NCBI GenBank assembly: GCA_947311845.1
Contig: CAMZMU010000116.1
Location: 4,197,414-4,261,413, forward strand
Source of the DNA: Poa pratensis
Taxonomy: Eukaryota > Streptophyta > Magnoliopsida > Poales > Poaceae
Length of the DNA stretch: 64,000 nt
Direction of reading: 5' to 3'
The translations under genes and the position numbers were made by a program. How positions within the stretch are numbered: position 1 is the stretch's first letter; every line of letters starts with the position of its first letter. Under the pieces are notes generated by a model. It worked only from the letters and a program-made list of their open reading frames with translations. It ran no database searches and was not told where the DNA came from. This document shows positions 33,101 through 44,452 of the stretch, in pieces.

Positions 33101-34980
33101 TCCAACATACTCCCGGTCGTGCTAATGTGCTGAAACAGCGCTATGGGCCCACCCGGTCGTCTTCAACCACCCCACTCGTGTGTTGCTGCCAATCGCCGGG
33201 AAGGCACGGAGGCGGCGCCGGAGAGGTAGAGGGAGAGGGAGAGGGAGGGTAGGGGGGAGGATTGGAGCGACGGTGGCGTGCCTCTGGGTTTCCGGGTGAA
33301 GGCGTGCTCCCGCGAGCCGGCGGGGCCATCGTGCTGAAGCCCGACCTCCGCTCCCACTAACCAAGGAGTGGATCCTCCTCGAGCTCAGCGATCCGTGAGT
33401 CGTCTCCACATCTGCATCTACAACAAGTCCGTCCGTCCTCGAATGTGATGTCATCGCTGGGCCGCCCGATATTTCTGATGCAAACTGAATCTAGTTACTC
33501 AAAGACATTGCAAGCAGGCCACTGCCCCAGGTTCGAGGTAAAAATTGTCTTGCTCCTGGGCTAGCTAGTAATTTTCTGCTTCCCCAATGCGTGCATATGG
33601 TCTGTCCCTGCTAACCGGCTGCGGGTGCTCTTCACACTGCAGTCTGACACTCCGGAGAGCAGTGTTCGGTTTTTGGCTGCCCCATTTTACCCAATCCTTC
33701 AGCTTATGAATAAAAGGTTTCTCCACATGCTTTACTTGCCTGTCTTCATATATAGTTTTCATACACTCTTGACGTAGCACCTTGCGTCATCTGATTGACA
33801 CGGTGGCCTGAATTCCAGGGACGCTACAAAAACGTCGATATGCTCTGCGGATTCAGATATCCTAAAGACATGCCTGGCTTCTACTCCAACCATTTCCTCA
33901 AGCTTCGAGGCATGTGATCTTTTCTTTCTGCACATTTCTGTCCATCTTTTTCTCTAGTTCTTGCTGTGTGCTATTGTTACGTGCTACACCAAGAACTATG
34001 ATATATGCTGAAATGGTGCTGCACTTGGACTGAGTAGTCAGTATACATAGCTTCTCAGTTATCTAAAATGTTTATAGCAATAAATCAGCTTCAAGTACAC
34101 ATTAGGGATATCCACCCTAGATTCGAGCTAACCTTGACTGATAGTAATTAACTAGTATTTGCAGGATCCATTTTCATGTTTCTTGACTGTTGAAGTTCTG
34201 TAGGAGCGTATAGGTTAGGTTGCTATTATCTGGGATTTCCATTAAGTTGTGTCCGGACATTAAGCAAACTTCTCATTGGTCATGCCGGGGTCATGCAATG
34301 CCAAGTACCATGTAATCAGTTTTTTTTTGCTGCTTACAAAAGCACAACAACATGAACATCTGTTTCTGTGTGATTGGTTTATGACCAGAACTGCTGAACA
34401 GCCAGCCTATTTTATCCCATATGTGAGCATTTTTTGTTTAGAAAAAAGGAATTGAATGGTTGTATCTGATTTCCTGATGGTTTGAAATATTTAAAATGTA
34501 AGATATGCTTGAATGTTCTACTTTGGATAATGTGGTCCTATTTAGAGTTGGCAATCTACCATTTAACACCAGGTTCTATGTATCTGTGGTCCTAGTGTCT
34601 GTGCTCTGCCACTCAGCGTCAACACAAAGACTCCCTATTTCTTGGTAAACTTGTAATTAAAACTATCATAATAGAAGCCTAATTGCTCTGCGCCAATTAA
34701 TATAGAGTATTGGTAGTTTGAAAATTCAAAAAGTGGCAACTTATTTTAGCCTTCTAACCTGTCATTAAACTACTATTCATGAGTTATATTTTACAAATAT
34801 ATTTTTCAATTATTATGTATGATATTCACCTCATTGTTTTATTCATGGAGAGCATCTCTGTACCATTCAAAGGGAATTGCCACTTAAACCCAATAAGGGG
34901 AGTTGAAGTGTTCATCTCTTTGTTTTATTCCATGGGGAGCGTCTCTGTGCCATTCAAAGTAAACCAATAAGGGAATTGGG
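33101..34980. other. exon-like pieces of an unidentified gene
   Basis: A GC-rich CpG-containing stretch (33140-33460) looks like a promoter and first exon. An open segment from ATG 33449 (MSSLGRPIFLMQTESSYSK) ends at GAG|GTAAAA near 33538. Another segment follows an acceptor TTCCAG at about 33819 (GRYKNVDMLCGFRYPKDMPG) and ends near 33909. I do not recognise the family. 34840-34970 contains an ~86-bp tandem duplication (GAGCATCTCTGTACCATTCA). Confidence 0.35.
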
Positions 34981-34999
34981 GTGGTTAATCACTAGTAAA

Positions 35000-35690
35000 T
35001 GATTTTCTTTGATGAAAAGCCAGCAGAATGCTGGATTTCATTGATGAAGAAAGAGAACAATTACAAATCACTAGTAAATGAGTATGCCCATCTCCGACTC
35101 CAGATTAAGAGCATCGACCCTCGCCAAATTGCTCAAACGCTGCGCGGGTGGAAGCCAAGTTCTCCTCGCTGCCTGGCAGGGTCGAGCTCGTCAGGACTTG
35201 CCTCTCTGCTATGGCGAACTATCAGATGATGGCAGTTTCCCCTCCGGTCTGGATGTGCAAGCAGCTCGTGGTTTGGTCTGGGCAAAAGGTGAAGTCACTG
35301 CTGGCGGCGAGTGTCTCGTTAGCTGGCCCAAGGTTTGTCAACTGAAGGAGTAGGGTGGGCTTGGCATGACAGACCTGCAGAAGCACAGCTGCGTCCTTCG
35401 AATCAGGAGGCTCTGGCTCGCATGGACTGACCGGTCACCTGATGAGCTGGCTCCTCTGGAATGAAAGGAACGCACACATCTTAAACCACACCCAAAGCTC
35501 CCTTCCTCAAATCCTTGGCAAGATCGTCGACGAAGCCGCGAAACTGGTAGCAGGCAGGCATTCAACCTGGCATTCGGACCTTCGAGCCACCTTGGCTCTC
35601 TTAGCCTGTTCTCGTTCTCTGTCTTTTAATTTCTCTTCTTTTTCTTGGTTATCAGTCACTCTATTTGTAATTGCTCTCGTTGTAGTACTA
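35000..35690 (+). mobile_element. degenerate LINE fragments
   Basis: 35000-35070 resembles the minus-strand 3' end of a LINE. From about 35120 the plus strand gives broken reverse transcriptase homology: LPGRVELVRTCLSAMANYQM in one frame, VSWPKVCQLKE in another, then LLWNERNAHILNHTQSSLPQ and a pyrimidine-rich tail. Several frame changes and stops are present. Confidence 0.7.
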
Positions 35691-35807
35691 AATGATTAGT
35701 AACCACGTTCTGTCAAGATGTATTTTTCTTGTGGAGCGTAGAGACATACTATAAGTTTATGCCGGTTTCAATGGTCTGAATCCTTTATTTTCGTACAGGC
35801 ACAACCT

Positions 35808-36620
35808 AGGAGATCACCGAATCCATCTTCTGTTCAGCCTGCTTCATGCATGCTTCCGAGTCAAGTCTCTGATGAAATTCCTAAAAGTGATGCCTCCAGC
35901 CTAGTACCACTTGGTACAAACAAGTCAAGTTTGTTTGGAGAGGAAAAAAATTCTTTTTTATCGGAAAATCATTTGGATGTCTCCTTTTCTGAATATTTGT
36001 GCTGCTGAAGAAGGCGTTCTGCAGGTACCCTATGCATCTGCATCACAGGTATACATCCTTAAATCTTTGGAGTTCCATGTATGTAGCCTCTGTTTTATTC
36101 TACAAGGCTACATATTTTTGCCTTCTTTGGCGATGTATTTTTTCCTTGTTGGAGAATCTTCTGAGCATTCGCTTCTTGAACTAAGGCATCAAGGGGGCTG
36201 CATATAAAAACTTTTGGAGCCTGAGCCAATACCCAATGGTGGCAGGCATGCTTCCGAGTTCCGAGTCAAGTCTGTGATGAAATTCCAAAAAGTTATGCTT
36301 CCGAGCCTAGCACTACTTGGTACAAACAACTCAAGTTTGTTTGGAGAAAAAAAAATCCATTTTTATCGGAAAATCACTTGGATGGCTCCTTTTCTGAATG
36401 TTTCTGCTGCTGAAGAAGGCATTCTTCATGTACCCTATGCAGCTGCATCACAGGTATATTGGTCGTACTCCTTAAATCATTCGAGTTCCATGCATGTAGC
36501 CTCTGTTTTCTACTAAAAGGCAATTTTTTTCTTTTATTTATTGTACTTGTAGCCCCAGCAAGGTTGCTGAAATTGGTCAAGGCATTTGGTCTGTCTTACC
36601 ACTTGTTCAAGCTTTTGTTC
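35808..36620 (+). other. duplicated exon-like segment of unidentified gene
   Basis: An open segment after an acceptor (TACAG, 35799) contains SQVSDEIPKSDASSLVPLGT, FLSENHLDVSFSEYL and, in a shifted frame, AAEEGVLQVPYASASQ before a donor (CACAG|GTATAC, about 36050). 36240-36451 repeats it (SQVCDEIPKSYAS, AAEEGILHVPYAAASQ) before another donor. A third piece at 36553-36622 reads PSKVAEIGQGIWSVLPLVQA before GTAACC. Each of the two copies needs a frame change. The family is unknown and this may be a decayed gene. Confidence 0.45.
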
Positions 36621-36925
36621 CAGGTAACCTTTTTACATAACGATGCTTTCTTAGTTACACAAGAGCCCTACCGAAGACGCCAGAATAAAAAAGGATTGTA
36701 GAAAACAAAATCAAACTAACCAACATATTACGCTTTGGGTTTCCGCGTTGGATCGAGTTGGAATTCATCACGGACTCGGTCTCGAGTTCATCACGTACTC
36801 CGTTTCGTGTCCTTTATTAGGACGAGACAACCGGCGCCACTTTCCCCACCTTGGATTAGAAAAAAGATGCCAGTTTTGAAGCCGACTCTCTCGGTTCTCC
36901 TCCACCATCGCAAAAGAGTAGGAAG

Positions 36926-38103
36926 ATGGGAGTGAGGCTTTTCGATTCTATGGCACCCGGCGGCGGCGGCGGCTCCTGGATCTCCCTGCCGGCAGAGCTT
37001 ATCAAGGAGGTCTCCGACCGCCTGCCGGCCACCGACGCCGACCAAATCCACATCCACCAGCTATCCTCCCACTGGCGCTCCTCCACCGCCGCGCTCGCAG
37101 CCTGCCGCCCGTGGATCGTCGCCGGCCACGACCGCCACCGCAACTCTTATAGCGCCGTCAACCCCGTCGGCGACCACTCATTCTGGCTGCCCCGCGGTGG
37201 AAAAAGGATCTACGCCCGGGACGGCCGGGCCCCGGCCGGCCTCCCCTACTGCTGCGGCACGCCGCGCGGCTGGCTCGCCCTCACGGACGACCTTCAATCC
37301 CCCACCAGGCTCGTCCTCTGGGAGCCCTCTCCAAAGCTGAGATCCCTCTGCCCACCCTGGCAACCGTCGCCCAGGTGTTCCTCTCCGCCGACCCGCTCGA
37401 TTCGCCGGCGGGCTGGATGGCGATCGCGAGCCAGAGAGTCCCCGGCGCGCAGATCGGCCAGAGGCTCTTCTTCTGGCGTCCCGGAGACGCGGCCTGGACG
37501 ATGCAGCGTGAGTACCCCAACGGCAGGATCGAAGGCGCGGCCTTCCACCAGGGCAGGTTCTACATCTCCACCATGAACATGTCCCTCGACATTTTCGATC
37601 TCCAGCAGCATCCTCCCAAGCGTCTGCGGCGCATGTGCCTCTATGCTCCCCTGCAAGCGCGGTATCCACGGTTCCCTGGGAATCCGGTGCCGCACGTCGT
37701 GGCCTGCAACGACCAGATGCTGCTCGTCATGGTGTACCGCGGACTAGGCCGCGCCGTGGTACTCGTAGAAGTGCACCGCCCGGATTGGGACGCCGAGCGC
37801 CTAGACCTCCGGGAGGAGAAAGTGACTGATCTAGGCGACCACTCGCTCTTCTTGGGCCGGGGTGACTCGCTCGCCCTCTCTGCAAAGGACTTCCCTGCCA
37901 TCAGGAGAAATTGTGTCTACTTTGTGGAGCACGATACACACAATCATGAGCAGTGGCTTGTTGTCTTTGATTTGGGGTCAAACGCTTTGGAACGAATTCC
38001 CCACCCGCAAGAGCACACGGAGGGCGGCAGCAAAACCAGTGGCTGGTTGGCCTATTCCTGGTTCTGTCCCAGAAGGCCCTTCGTCGAGGAGCAGGCCCTA
38101 TGA
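36926..38103 (+). pseudogene. F-box/DUF295-type gene with one frameshift
   Basis: ATG at 36926 (MGVRLFDSMAP) opens a frame with an F-box at residues ~16-60 (SWISLPAELIKEVSDRLPA, SSHWRSSTAA). It continues through FWLPRGGKRIYARDG and GTPRGWLALTDD to about WEPSP near 37330. The DUF295 (KIB1-like beta-propeller) region then continues in another frame: KAEIPLPTLATVAQVFLSAD, WTMQREYPNGRIEGAAFHQG, GRAVVLVEVHRPDWD, CVYFVEHD. It ends at TGA 38101-38103. One indel near 37330-37345 is the only visible defect, so this could be a recent pseudogene or a sequence error. Family members are putative SCF substrate receptors. The gene appears to be single-exon. Confidence 0.8.
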
Positions 38104-39577
38104 GGTATAATATCCCATTCGCCTATTTATGTGTCAATCATCATTTTTGCAGCAACAAGCTCTGTATCAATTTGTTTTGTGTCATCAACAGGCCTGGCTG
38201 ATCAGGAAATAAAAAAAGGAGAGATTTTTAACCTCCTTTGGATAATCTGAACATCGCCAATAATAGATGCTGTCGCGACCTGACAATTATGAGATGTGGC
38301 ACTCCTACAGTCAGTCATAAATTGAAGCATCGACCCTGATCAACTCGACATTTTCTATAGAACTTCTACACCGGTTTGCTATATATCTCCAGTGCTTCGT
38401 TTGTAAACTCAGATTAGTTCAACAGACTTGTCTTTCGGTCACTCTTTGTTCTTTAGTCTTTGTGCAAGTTTGTTGCTTTGGATAGAACATCACCTCATTT
38501 ATCATATTTGTATTATGGCCAGAATAAGGTGTATATTATAGCCGGATTCAGTTATCTTTGTTATGAATGACGATGGATGACTGTAACAGTGTAATATTAT
38601 GAATTATTATTTATGATGGTGAACCCTTCTCTAGAGTGAATCTCATTTTGCATAGCATAGGCAATTCGGTATAATCTGTTCTTATTGTTGAGTAAGACTC
38701 AGGACTTGGGTCATGCACTAGGAGTAGCTTGAATTTTCTCAACTGAAATGGAGTACAGTACTCACAGAGATGCCTTAAAAATCTCAATTTTCTCCACCAA
38801 AGTGTAGTAGATTGTTTGGCAGAAAATCTTCGAGTAACTGTAGTCATCTTTATTTGGAAGAAAATCTTACTCTTTGCAGCAGTTATCTGTCCTGGGCACA
38901 TGCATTAGCTTTGTGAAACCATCCACCAATTATCTGTCTTGAGTAATTGTAGTTTTTTTTTGGAAACATGCTCTTTTGGAAGAAAATCTTAGATTGTGAA
39001 AATCTTAAGAGTATCTGTGTCCTGGTATGATATCCTTACTTTACTTCAAATGCATGCTAGAAAGTGTAGAGAGATCTTGTTCCCCATATGTAATAGGGTA
39101 AATGCTCCATACTGGAGTATTTTCAGGAGTATTAGAGTAGCATTAGTATGTCAAGCTGTTGACTGTGGTAGTGTGGTCCACAATCTTCCACTGATATACA
39201 CAAATGAGAGTCTTACACTTGGATGTGAACTATGGGTAATCTCAGTTACAAAGTTTTGTTCACATAATGCAAATTGTACTAGCCTGCTGGTGAAAATTTA
39301 TGTGCGTCTATTTAAGATCATTGTTGCTTCGGGAAACTGACAGATTGTCTTTATTTTGAACATCACTTCTGTGAATATGGCATTCTAAACAAAGTGGCAT
39401 CTTACTTCTTCTCAATAGACAACACTCCTCAGTATATTTCCATTTTCCAGGATGGAACTATCATTTGAGGCCAAAATGAAATTTCACATCCAAGTAATGG
39501 GCGTAGAGTTGTTGTTAACAAGGTACTCTTAATGTTATGCCATTTGTTTTCAGGATTCAGTATGGCATTGTTGGAAG
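38104..39577. other. spacer, no gene recognised
   Basis: AT-rich sequence downstream of the DUF295-type gene. No exon-like conservation or element boundary was identified apart from the foldback element that follows. Confidence 0.4.
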
Positions 39578-39580
39578 TTA

Positions 39581-39687
39581 GGGATGCGAAAACGGGACCC
39601 GTTTGTCCCACTTTTGGACCAAAATTTTGTGCTAGCTATGCACAAAATGGAGGAAAAGTGGGACAAACGGATCCCCTTTTTGCATCC
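39581..39687. mobile_element. foldback MITE with TTA target duplication
   Basis: 107-bp inverted repeat with arms of about 50 bp. The left arm begins GGGATGCGAAAACGGGACCC and both arms share CCGTTTGTCCCACTTTT. It is flanked by TTA at 39578-39580 and 39688-39690, the duplication used by PIF/Harbinger (Tourist) elements. Nearly all of it would fold into one hairpin RNA. Confidence 0.8.
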
Positions 39688-40559
39688 TTATTGGAAGTCA
39701 AACACAGTCCATTTTTTGGTTGGCTCTTCCACGTATTTACTCAACCTATTTTTATCTCAAGAAAGAAACATGCATCATTTCAAATTAAAATTCATTCAAA
39801 TTTGTTCACCATAGCATCATAATGTTTCACATTAAGTTGTTGGAGCATAGTGCGGATAGGTGATTTACCGTCTTGACTTAACCGTTTCATGTTTTATGCG
39901 AACCTTACTCGAGTTCCATGTAATCTTTATCTTCATCAGAGCAAATGGAGGAAAAAGACCGAAAATACACTTACTTTTGCTGTCCAAATAGGCAAATACT
40001 GCAAAGTGCAATGGCGTTAAGTAACATTCTGAAGCTGAATTTTGCATGGTACTCTTGCAATGACAACTTCAATAGGTCCAGCGGAAACAGCATCCACACA
40101 ATTCACTTTGCTCAACTTAAATGTTCTTAAATGCAGTACTCCTGGTGATTCAGTCTTAAGTGGAGTACTCCTTAAGTGATTCAGTCTTGATAAGTTATTC
40201 ACCTCTGCTAATATTATTATTGTCTGAAAATAGAAAAGATTGAAGTATCTAAAGTTAAGGCTCCAAACTGTCACTGTGGTGTCAAGTGCTACTCCTGGAG
40301 TACGTTTTTTTCTATGTTCTCTCGCAGATATCATGGTTTTGTGCCAATCAAATGATATATGTGATATGGGTTTATAAGTGGCTGATAGATACTCCTGGTA
40401 CCTTTTTTGGGATATGGGTTTATACTACATGTTTAAAAATTTCGGCAGCTTGTTGATACCCATCAGTCATGAATCTTGATTGTCAGAATGCAGTAAGTAC
40501 AGTCAAATGGGAACAGCCGAACAAATCGCCAAGAACTGATAACATGGTTATTGTTGCAG

Positions 40560-41232
40560 GTACTCGCTGAACATATGGGATGTCGGGGGACACAAGACTA
40601 TCCATTCATACTGGAGACTAGCTGGATCATCGTTGTTAGTCTTCGCAATAAGCAGGACATCCAGGGCGCTTTGAAGCCCGACGAAATCGCCAAGGTAGAG
40701 TATATTGCATTATGTAGTTGTACTGGCGCGTTCTTGGTAAAAAAAATCTCTTACCTGGAGTCGCATGACATCTTGTGACCTTGCACATGAATTAAAATCA
40801 CTAGCCGGCAGATTTCTTCTGCTTTGAAGAAACAGCCGAAACCTCGGAAGATGTGTGTTCGAAATGCTTAGTTGCGTCCTGTGTGCATCTCTTGAGCGAT
40901 ATCGGGTTTTAAGTTTCCGTCGTGCCGATTTTTCAGGTTCTGAATCTCAAGGTGATGAACAAGGACCGGCACTGGAAGATTGTCGGGCAGCGCCTACACC
41001 GGCTACGGACTGCTCCAGGGTTAAAAAAAAAAAAAAAAAAGAGACCATCCCAGGCACTAGCACCCGATGGCATTTTTTTATAGGAGAAACTCCACGAGCA
41101 CCCGCGAGCCCAAGGCTCGAACTCGGGTGGGCTGCCTGCGCACCCGCCATGCTAGCCACCAGGTCGAGAGAGCTCCAGGGTTTTAACTGGCTGGTCCAGG
41201 ACATCTGGTCTTGGATCTACGTCGTCGACTGA
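40560..41232 (+). pseudogene. ARL2: ARL2-like small GTPase gene fragment (C-terminal half), with SINE insertion
   Basis: Exon 40560-40694 reads YSLNIWDVGGHKTIHSYWR, which holds the switch II WDVGG motif. It jumps directly to LAGSSLLVFA, so about 35 codons between are deleted. After a one-base loss it reads NKQDIQGALKPDEIAK up to a GTAGAG donor. NKQD is the guanine-specificity motif. A second exon from 40937 reads VLNLKVMNKDRHWKIVG, then shifts frame. A SINE (41023-41171) splits the codons for LLQGF. The end NWLVQDIWSWIYVVD stops at TGA 41230-41232. No P-loop exon is found upstream. ARL2 (TITAN5 in Arabidopsis) acts in tubulin folding. This copy retains an intron, so it is a duplicated fragment and not a processed copy. 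It is non-functional. Confidence 0.88.
41023..41171 (-). mobile_element. poly(T)-ended SINE (Au-like) in ARL2 pseudogene exon
   Basis: The 149-bp insertion is flanked by an 11-bp direct repeat GCTCCAGGGTT at 41012-41022 and 41172-41182. Reading the minus strand, a pol III A-box-like TGGCTAGCATGGCGG is followed by a B box GAGTTCGAGCC. The element ends in an 18-nt T run. A 3' oligo(T) end is the hallmark of Au-type SINEs of grasses. Confidence 0.85.
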
Positions 41233-42098
41233 AACAAAGAGCCTCTGCTGCTCCAGGCTTTTGACTAGCTTTGTAAACGTAGATGGATGATCTGTACTCA
41301 GAATGGGGGATATTTCAGATCAAACTGTGATGTGTATGCTTTGCAGATCGGTAGATGGATATCTTCTACTCTGATTGGTTTGGGCAATCGTGATGTGTAA
41401 TGAGTTTGTAGATAAGTCGACCGATAATTTTTACTCTACTTACATCTATAGAGCAATGGCTTTGTGAGATCAGTGGGTGGATGATTTCTATTAAATGGTT
41501 ATGAAATCAGTACAACCATGCTTCATTTACAATTAGAACTGTGCCATCTATCTGTTCTTCGGAGAAAATAAAGAAACGATGTAATCAAATATGCATAATT
41601 AAACAAAATTGCATCACTAAAAGCACATGTTTTCTTGCAATTTCCAATTTCCCCCCTTTGTGGCCTTGCAGATGGTCAATACAATGCATTGACAAAAGTT
41701 AAAAAAAGGGTCCATTCTCAAGTACTAATCTGAACTGTTAAAGAACTAAGAAGTACAAAGGAGAAGACATAATATTTTGATGATATGATACAGATTCAGG
41801 ATTTCAGACTACATGGTACATACACGACCAAGACAAGACACTAAGGAATGGCTTTCATATCAGTTTCCCATTAAGCGGGTCAGCTCACAGGAGAGCAAGT
41901 GAGCTGCCGGCCAAGTATGATCCAAGCATTACAGATTACAATGCCACTGAAGCTGGGCAATTGACGGTGGCTCATATCAAGAGCTAAGAATTACAGTGCC
42001 AATCAGGTTAGGTAGTTGAGGGTGGCTCATAGAAAGAGACAAGACTAAGCATTACAGTGGCAATCAGGAGCAAGCGAGCTGACGGCGAAGTCTTTGAG
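41233..42098. other. spacer, no gene recognised
   Basis: Presumed 3' flanks of two convergent pseudogenes. It contains a degenerate duplication of GAGCAAG(C/T)GAGCTG and AAGAATTACAGTGCCAATCA between 41890 and 42120. Confidence 0.45.
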
Positions 42099-43234
42099 CT
42101 AAGAATTACAGTGCCAATCAAGCTCGGCAATTGGCAGGGGAGCAAGCCAACTTGCCGGCATGAAGTTGTTCAGGTTCTGCACGATCTCCAGTGGATAAGG
42201 AATTGTCATTTGCTGTCCAGTGGCAAAGTTGATGTTTATGACTTGAGCAGCTTGAAAGAGGCCGTCATTGTCCACGATATATGCGCTGTTTGGAATGAGA
42301 CCTCCAGTTGACACTAATGCAGCTGCTTGGTTCGAACCAAGGAAGACAGAGAAGTTCCCTATATCGTTTGCTAGTATGACTGAGAAGTTGCCGATGTCGT
42401 TATACAGCTCAAACAGTCGTACCTGAACACTGTTGTCCTCAAAGTTCCGAAGGAGCACGCAGACAAACGTGTGAATCCCAATGGAAAATACATGGTGTCC
42501 TCGGGCACCCCATGCCGCCTGTGTTGGGTCCAGATTCAGGTCATAATTGAAGTAGGCGGTGGGTGCTGAGGAACCGGCAGCCCAGCGTTGTAGAAAAAGT
42601 CCTCCGCTTCATCTGGCACCGGGAGCAGACGCTTCTCAAAGATGTCATCGATGACAAGGCTTGAGGGCGCGGCAGCTACGCAGGCAATGCCGCCTCGCCA
42701 GTCAATCGACTGTGGGGCTACTCCCTCAAGATGGTAGTGGAATGGGTTCCACTGCCCCTCCTGCTCCGTACTCCAATATATCAAGGGCTGATCTGTGCAG
42801 ATGGCGCAGAGCAGCTGTTCAGTCCAACACAAGTTGGTGAGGTTGAGATGCTGTGTAATTGGCGCAATTCGATCACGGCGATTGCAATTCACGCACATTG
42901 AATAGTCACTGTTTGGTGCTGGTACAGTCAGTGCCATCACACTTTCGCAGCAGCTCCAGCAACAATCAGTCCAAGGTGGCTCAAAGAGAAGGTTTTGTCG
43001 AACCAGAATGCCGCCCACTAGTCCAAGAAACACAGTAGGCCGACCCGTGTCCATCTCCGACATGACAAGCCAGGGACCGCGCGTGGGCGGAACTGCCTCG
43101 CGCCAATGGTGGCACACGGCTCACATCACTTCAATGCTCAACCTTGACGGCACCAGGCAGTAGGCGATCGCACACAGAATTTCTTGAGGTAAACAGGAGA
43201 GATCCATTCTTGCAGATTGCTGCTCTTGTGCCAT
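42099..43234 (-). pseudogene. F-box/DUF295-type pseudogene
   Basis: The minus-strand ATG at 43234 (MAQEQQSARMDLSCLPQEIL) begins an F-box that is interrupted by TGA at 43121-43123 and then resumes (AVCHHWREAVPPTRGPWLV). The frame runs through DUF295-type sequence (CWTEQLLCAICTDQPLIYW, SIDWRGGIACVAAAPSSLVI) to a stop at 42536. Homology shifts frame near 42550 (YFNYDLNLDPTQAAWGARGH) and continues as VFLGSNQAAALVSTGGLIPN and SAYIVDNDGLFQ to the stop at 42099. One nonsense change and one indel disable it. It is the second DUF295 relative in 6 kb and on the opposite strand to the first. Confidence 0.82.
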
Positions 43235-43499
43235 CGCTGATTCTCCTCTGACACTGAGATAAAACAAACAATGCTGTTAGTTTTACGTCAAATTTATGCA
43301 AGCACCTAGTTGAACACATTGAATACACTACTGGACCACCAAGAAAGTACAGTTGCTACACATCTATACTATCCACTGCTAGCAGCAACTCAAATGAAAT
43401 TATATTGGTGAATCACTAAACTTCGAAATAGCAAGCTCGCATTGCTAAATTATTCCTTTGTCAGAAACTACAAAGACAGACTAGGGTACTCATGGCACA

Positions 43500-44120
43500 A
43501 CAGAATTTATGGCACTGTTACAGTTACAAGCAAAGACTAGGGTCCAGTAGCATCGAATAGATCGGTGTAGGAGACACCGAGCAGGATCGATGATTCCTCT
43601 GCCACTGTTACTGTTTCTTGGAACTGGCAAACCGCTTCCACAGGACAACTAACACCAGACTTGCTTGACTCGACTAATCGGTCTAGGATACGAGCATGAG
43701 AAAACGGGGTGTGGGAGATGGACCTGAGAGGCGATGATCTCGCTCCCGTGAGAAGAAGCAGTAGCCGGATCTTGAGCCACACCTAAAGGTCGCGGCGGGG
43801 CCGGGCGGCGGCGAAGCCGATCTTGGCCCAGGCTCCACTTTGGCGGCAGGGGCGGGGGGCGGCGCAGCCGATCTTGGGCCAGTCAGAATACTCGAGGACG
43901 GCGGGGGCGGCGGCGGCGCAACCCGATCTTCGGTCAATCTCCTCGCGGGCGGCAGGGGCGGGTGGCGGCGGAGTCCTATCTTTGCTGGGGATCTGCGAGG
44001 GATCGGAATTGGGGAGGGGATCTGCGGCGGTGCTCTCCAATTTTCGATCGATCAAAGTAACGGTCGGGTGAGGATGCGGCCGTGAGGGGCCGGGCTCGAC
44101 AAGATATAGGTGGGGGCCCG
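43500..44120 (-). promoter_or_regulatory. GC-rich leader/promoter region of DUF295 pseudogene
   Basis: 43690-44100 is strongly GC-rich with repeated GGCGGC and GATCTTG blocks. It lies upstream of the minus-strand F-box gene. Pro/Ala-rich open frames on both strands are compositional. I take the region to be the old promoter and 5' leader. Confidence 0.35.
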
Positions 44121-44452
44121 GCCCACTTCCATCCTGCGTTTTTGTTTCCGATTTTTTGATAAGCAGTACAATTCTGTGTAATTTATCCTAAATAGCCCTT
44201 TGGTAAACTAATGGCGCTTCAAATAACTTTCAAGAAGATCTGATCTGGCTTCTCCCTCCAAAAACATGTCTTAGCGTATCTATAACTCCGAATTAATATA
44301 ATCCTCCATGATGACATTCCCTAAAAAAAGACGTTAATGACGGCTTAGTCTTTCGAAATAAGTTGCTCGCGGTTGTGTTTTTTTGCATTCTCGGTGCCTT
44401 TAAGATTCTCCCTAGTCACAAGAATACGCCATTCGATTTGCGGTAGAGATAT

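Noticed and set aside
33122..33454. 110-aa minus-strand ORF
   Set aside because: Low-complexity Pro/Leu/Arg composition from GAGGGA and CGG repeats. No homology recognised, and it is more likely promoter or leader DNA.
43683..44085. Pro/Ala/Gly-rich overlapping ORFs on both strands
   Set aside because: Open frames occur in several frames at once because the DNA is GC-rich and repetitive. There is no domain or splice context.
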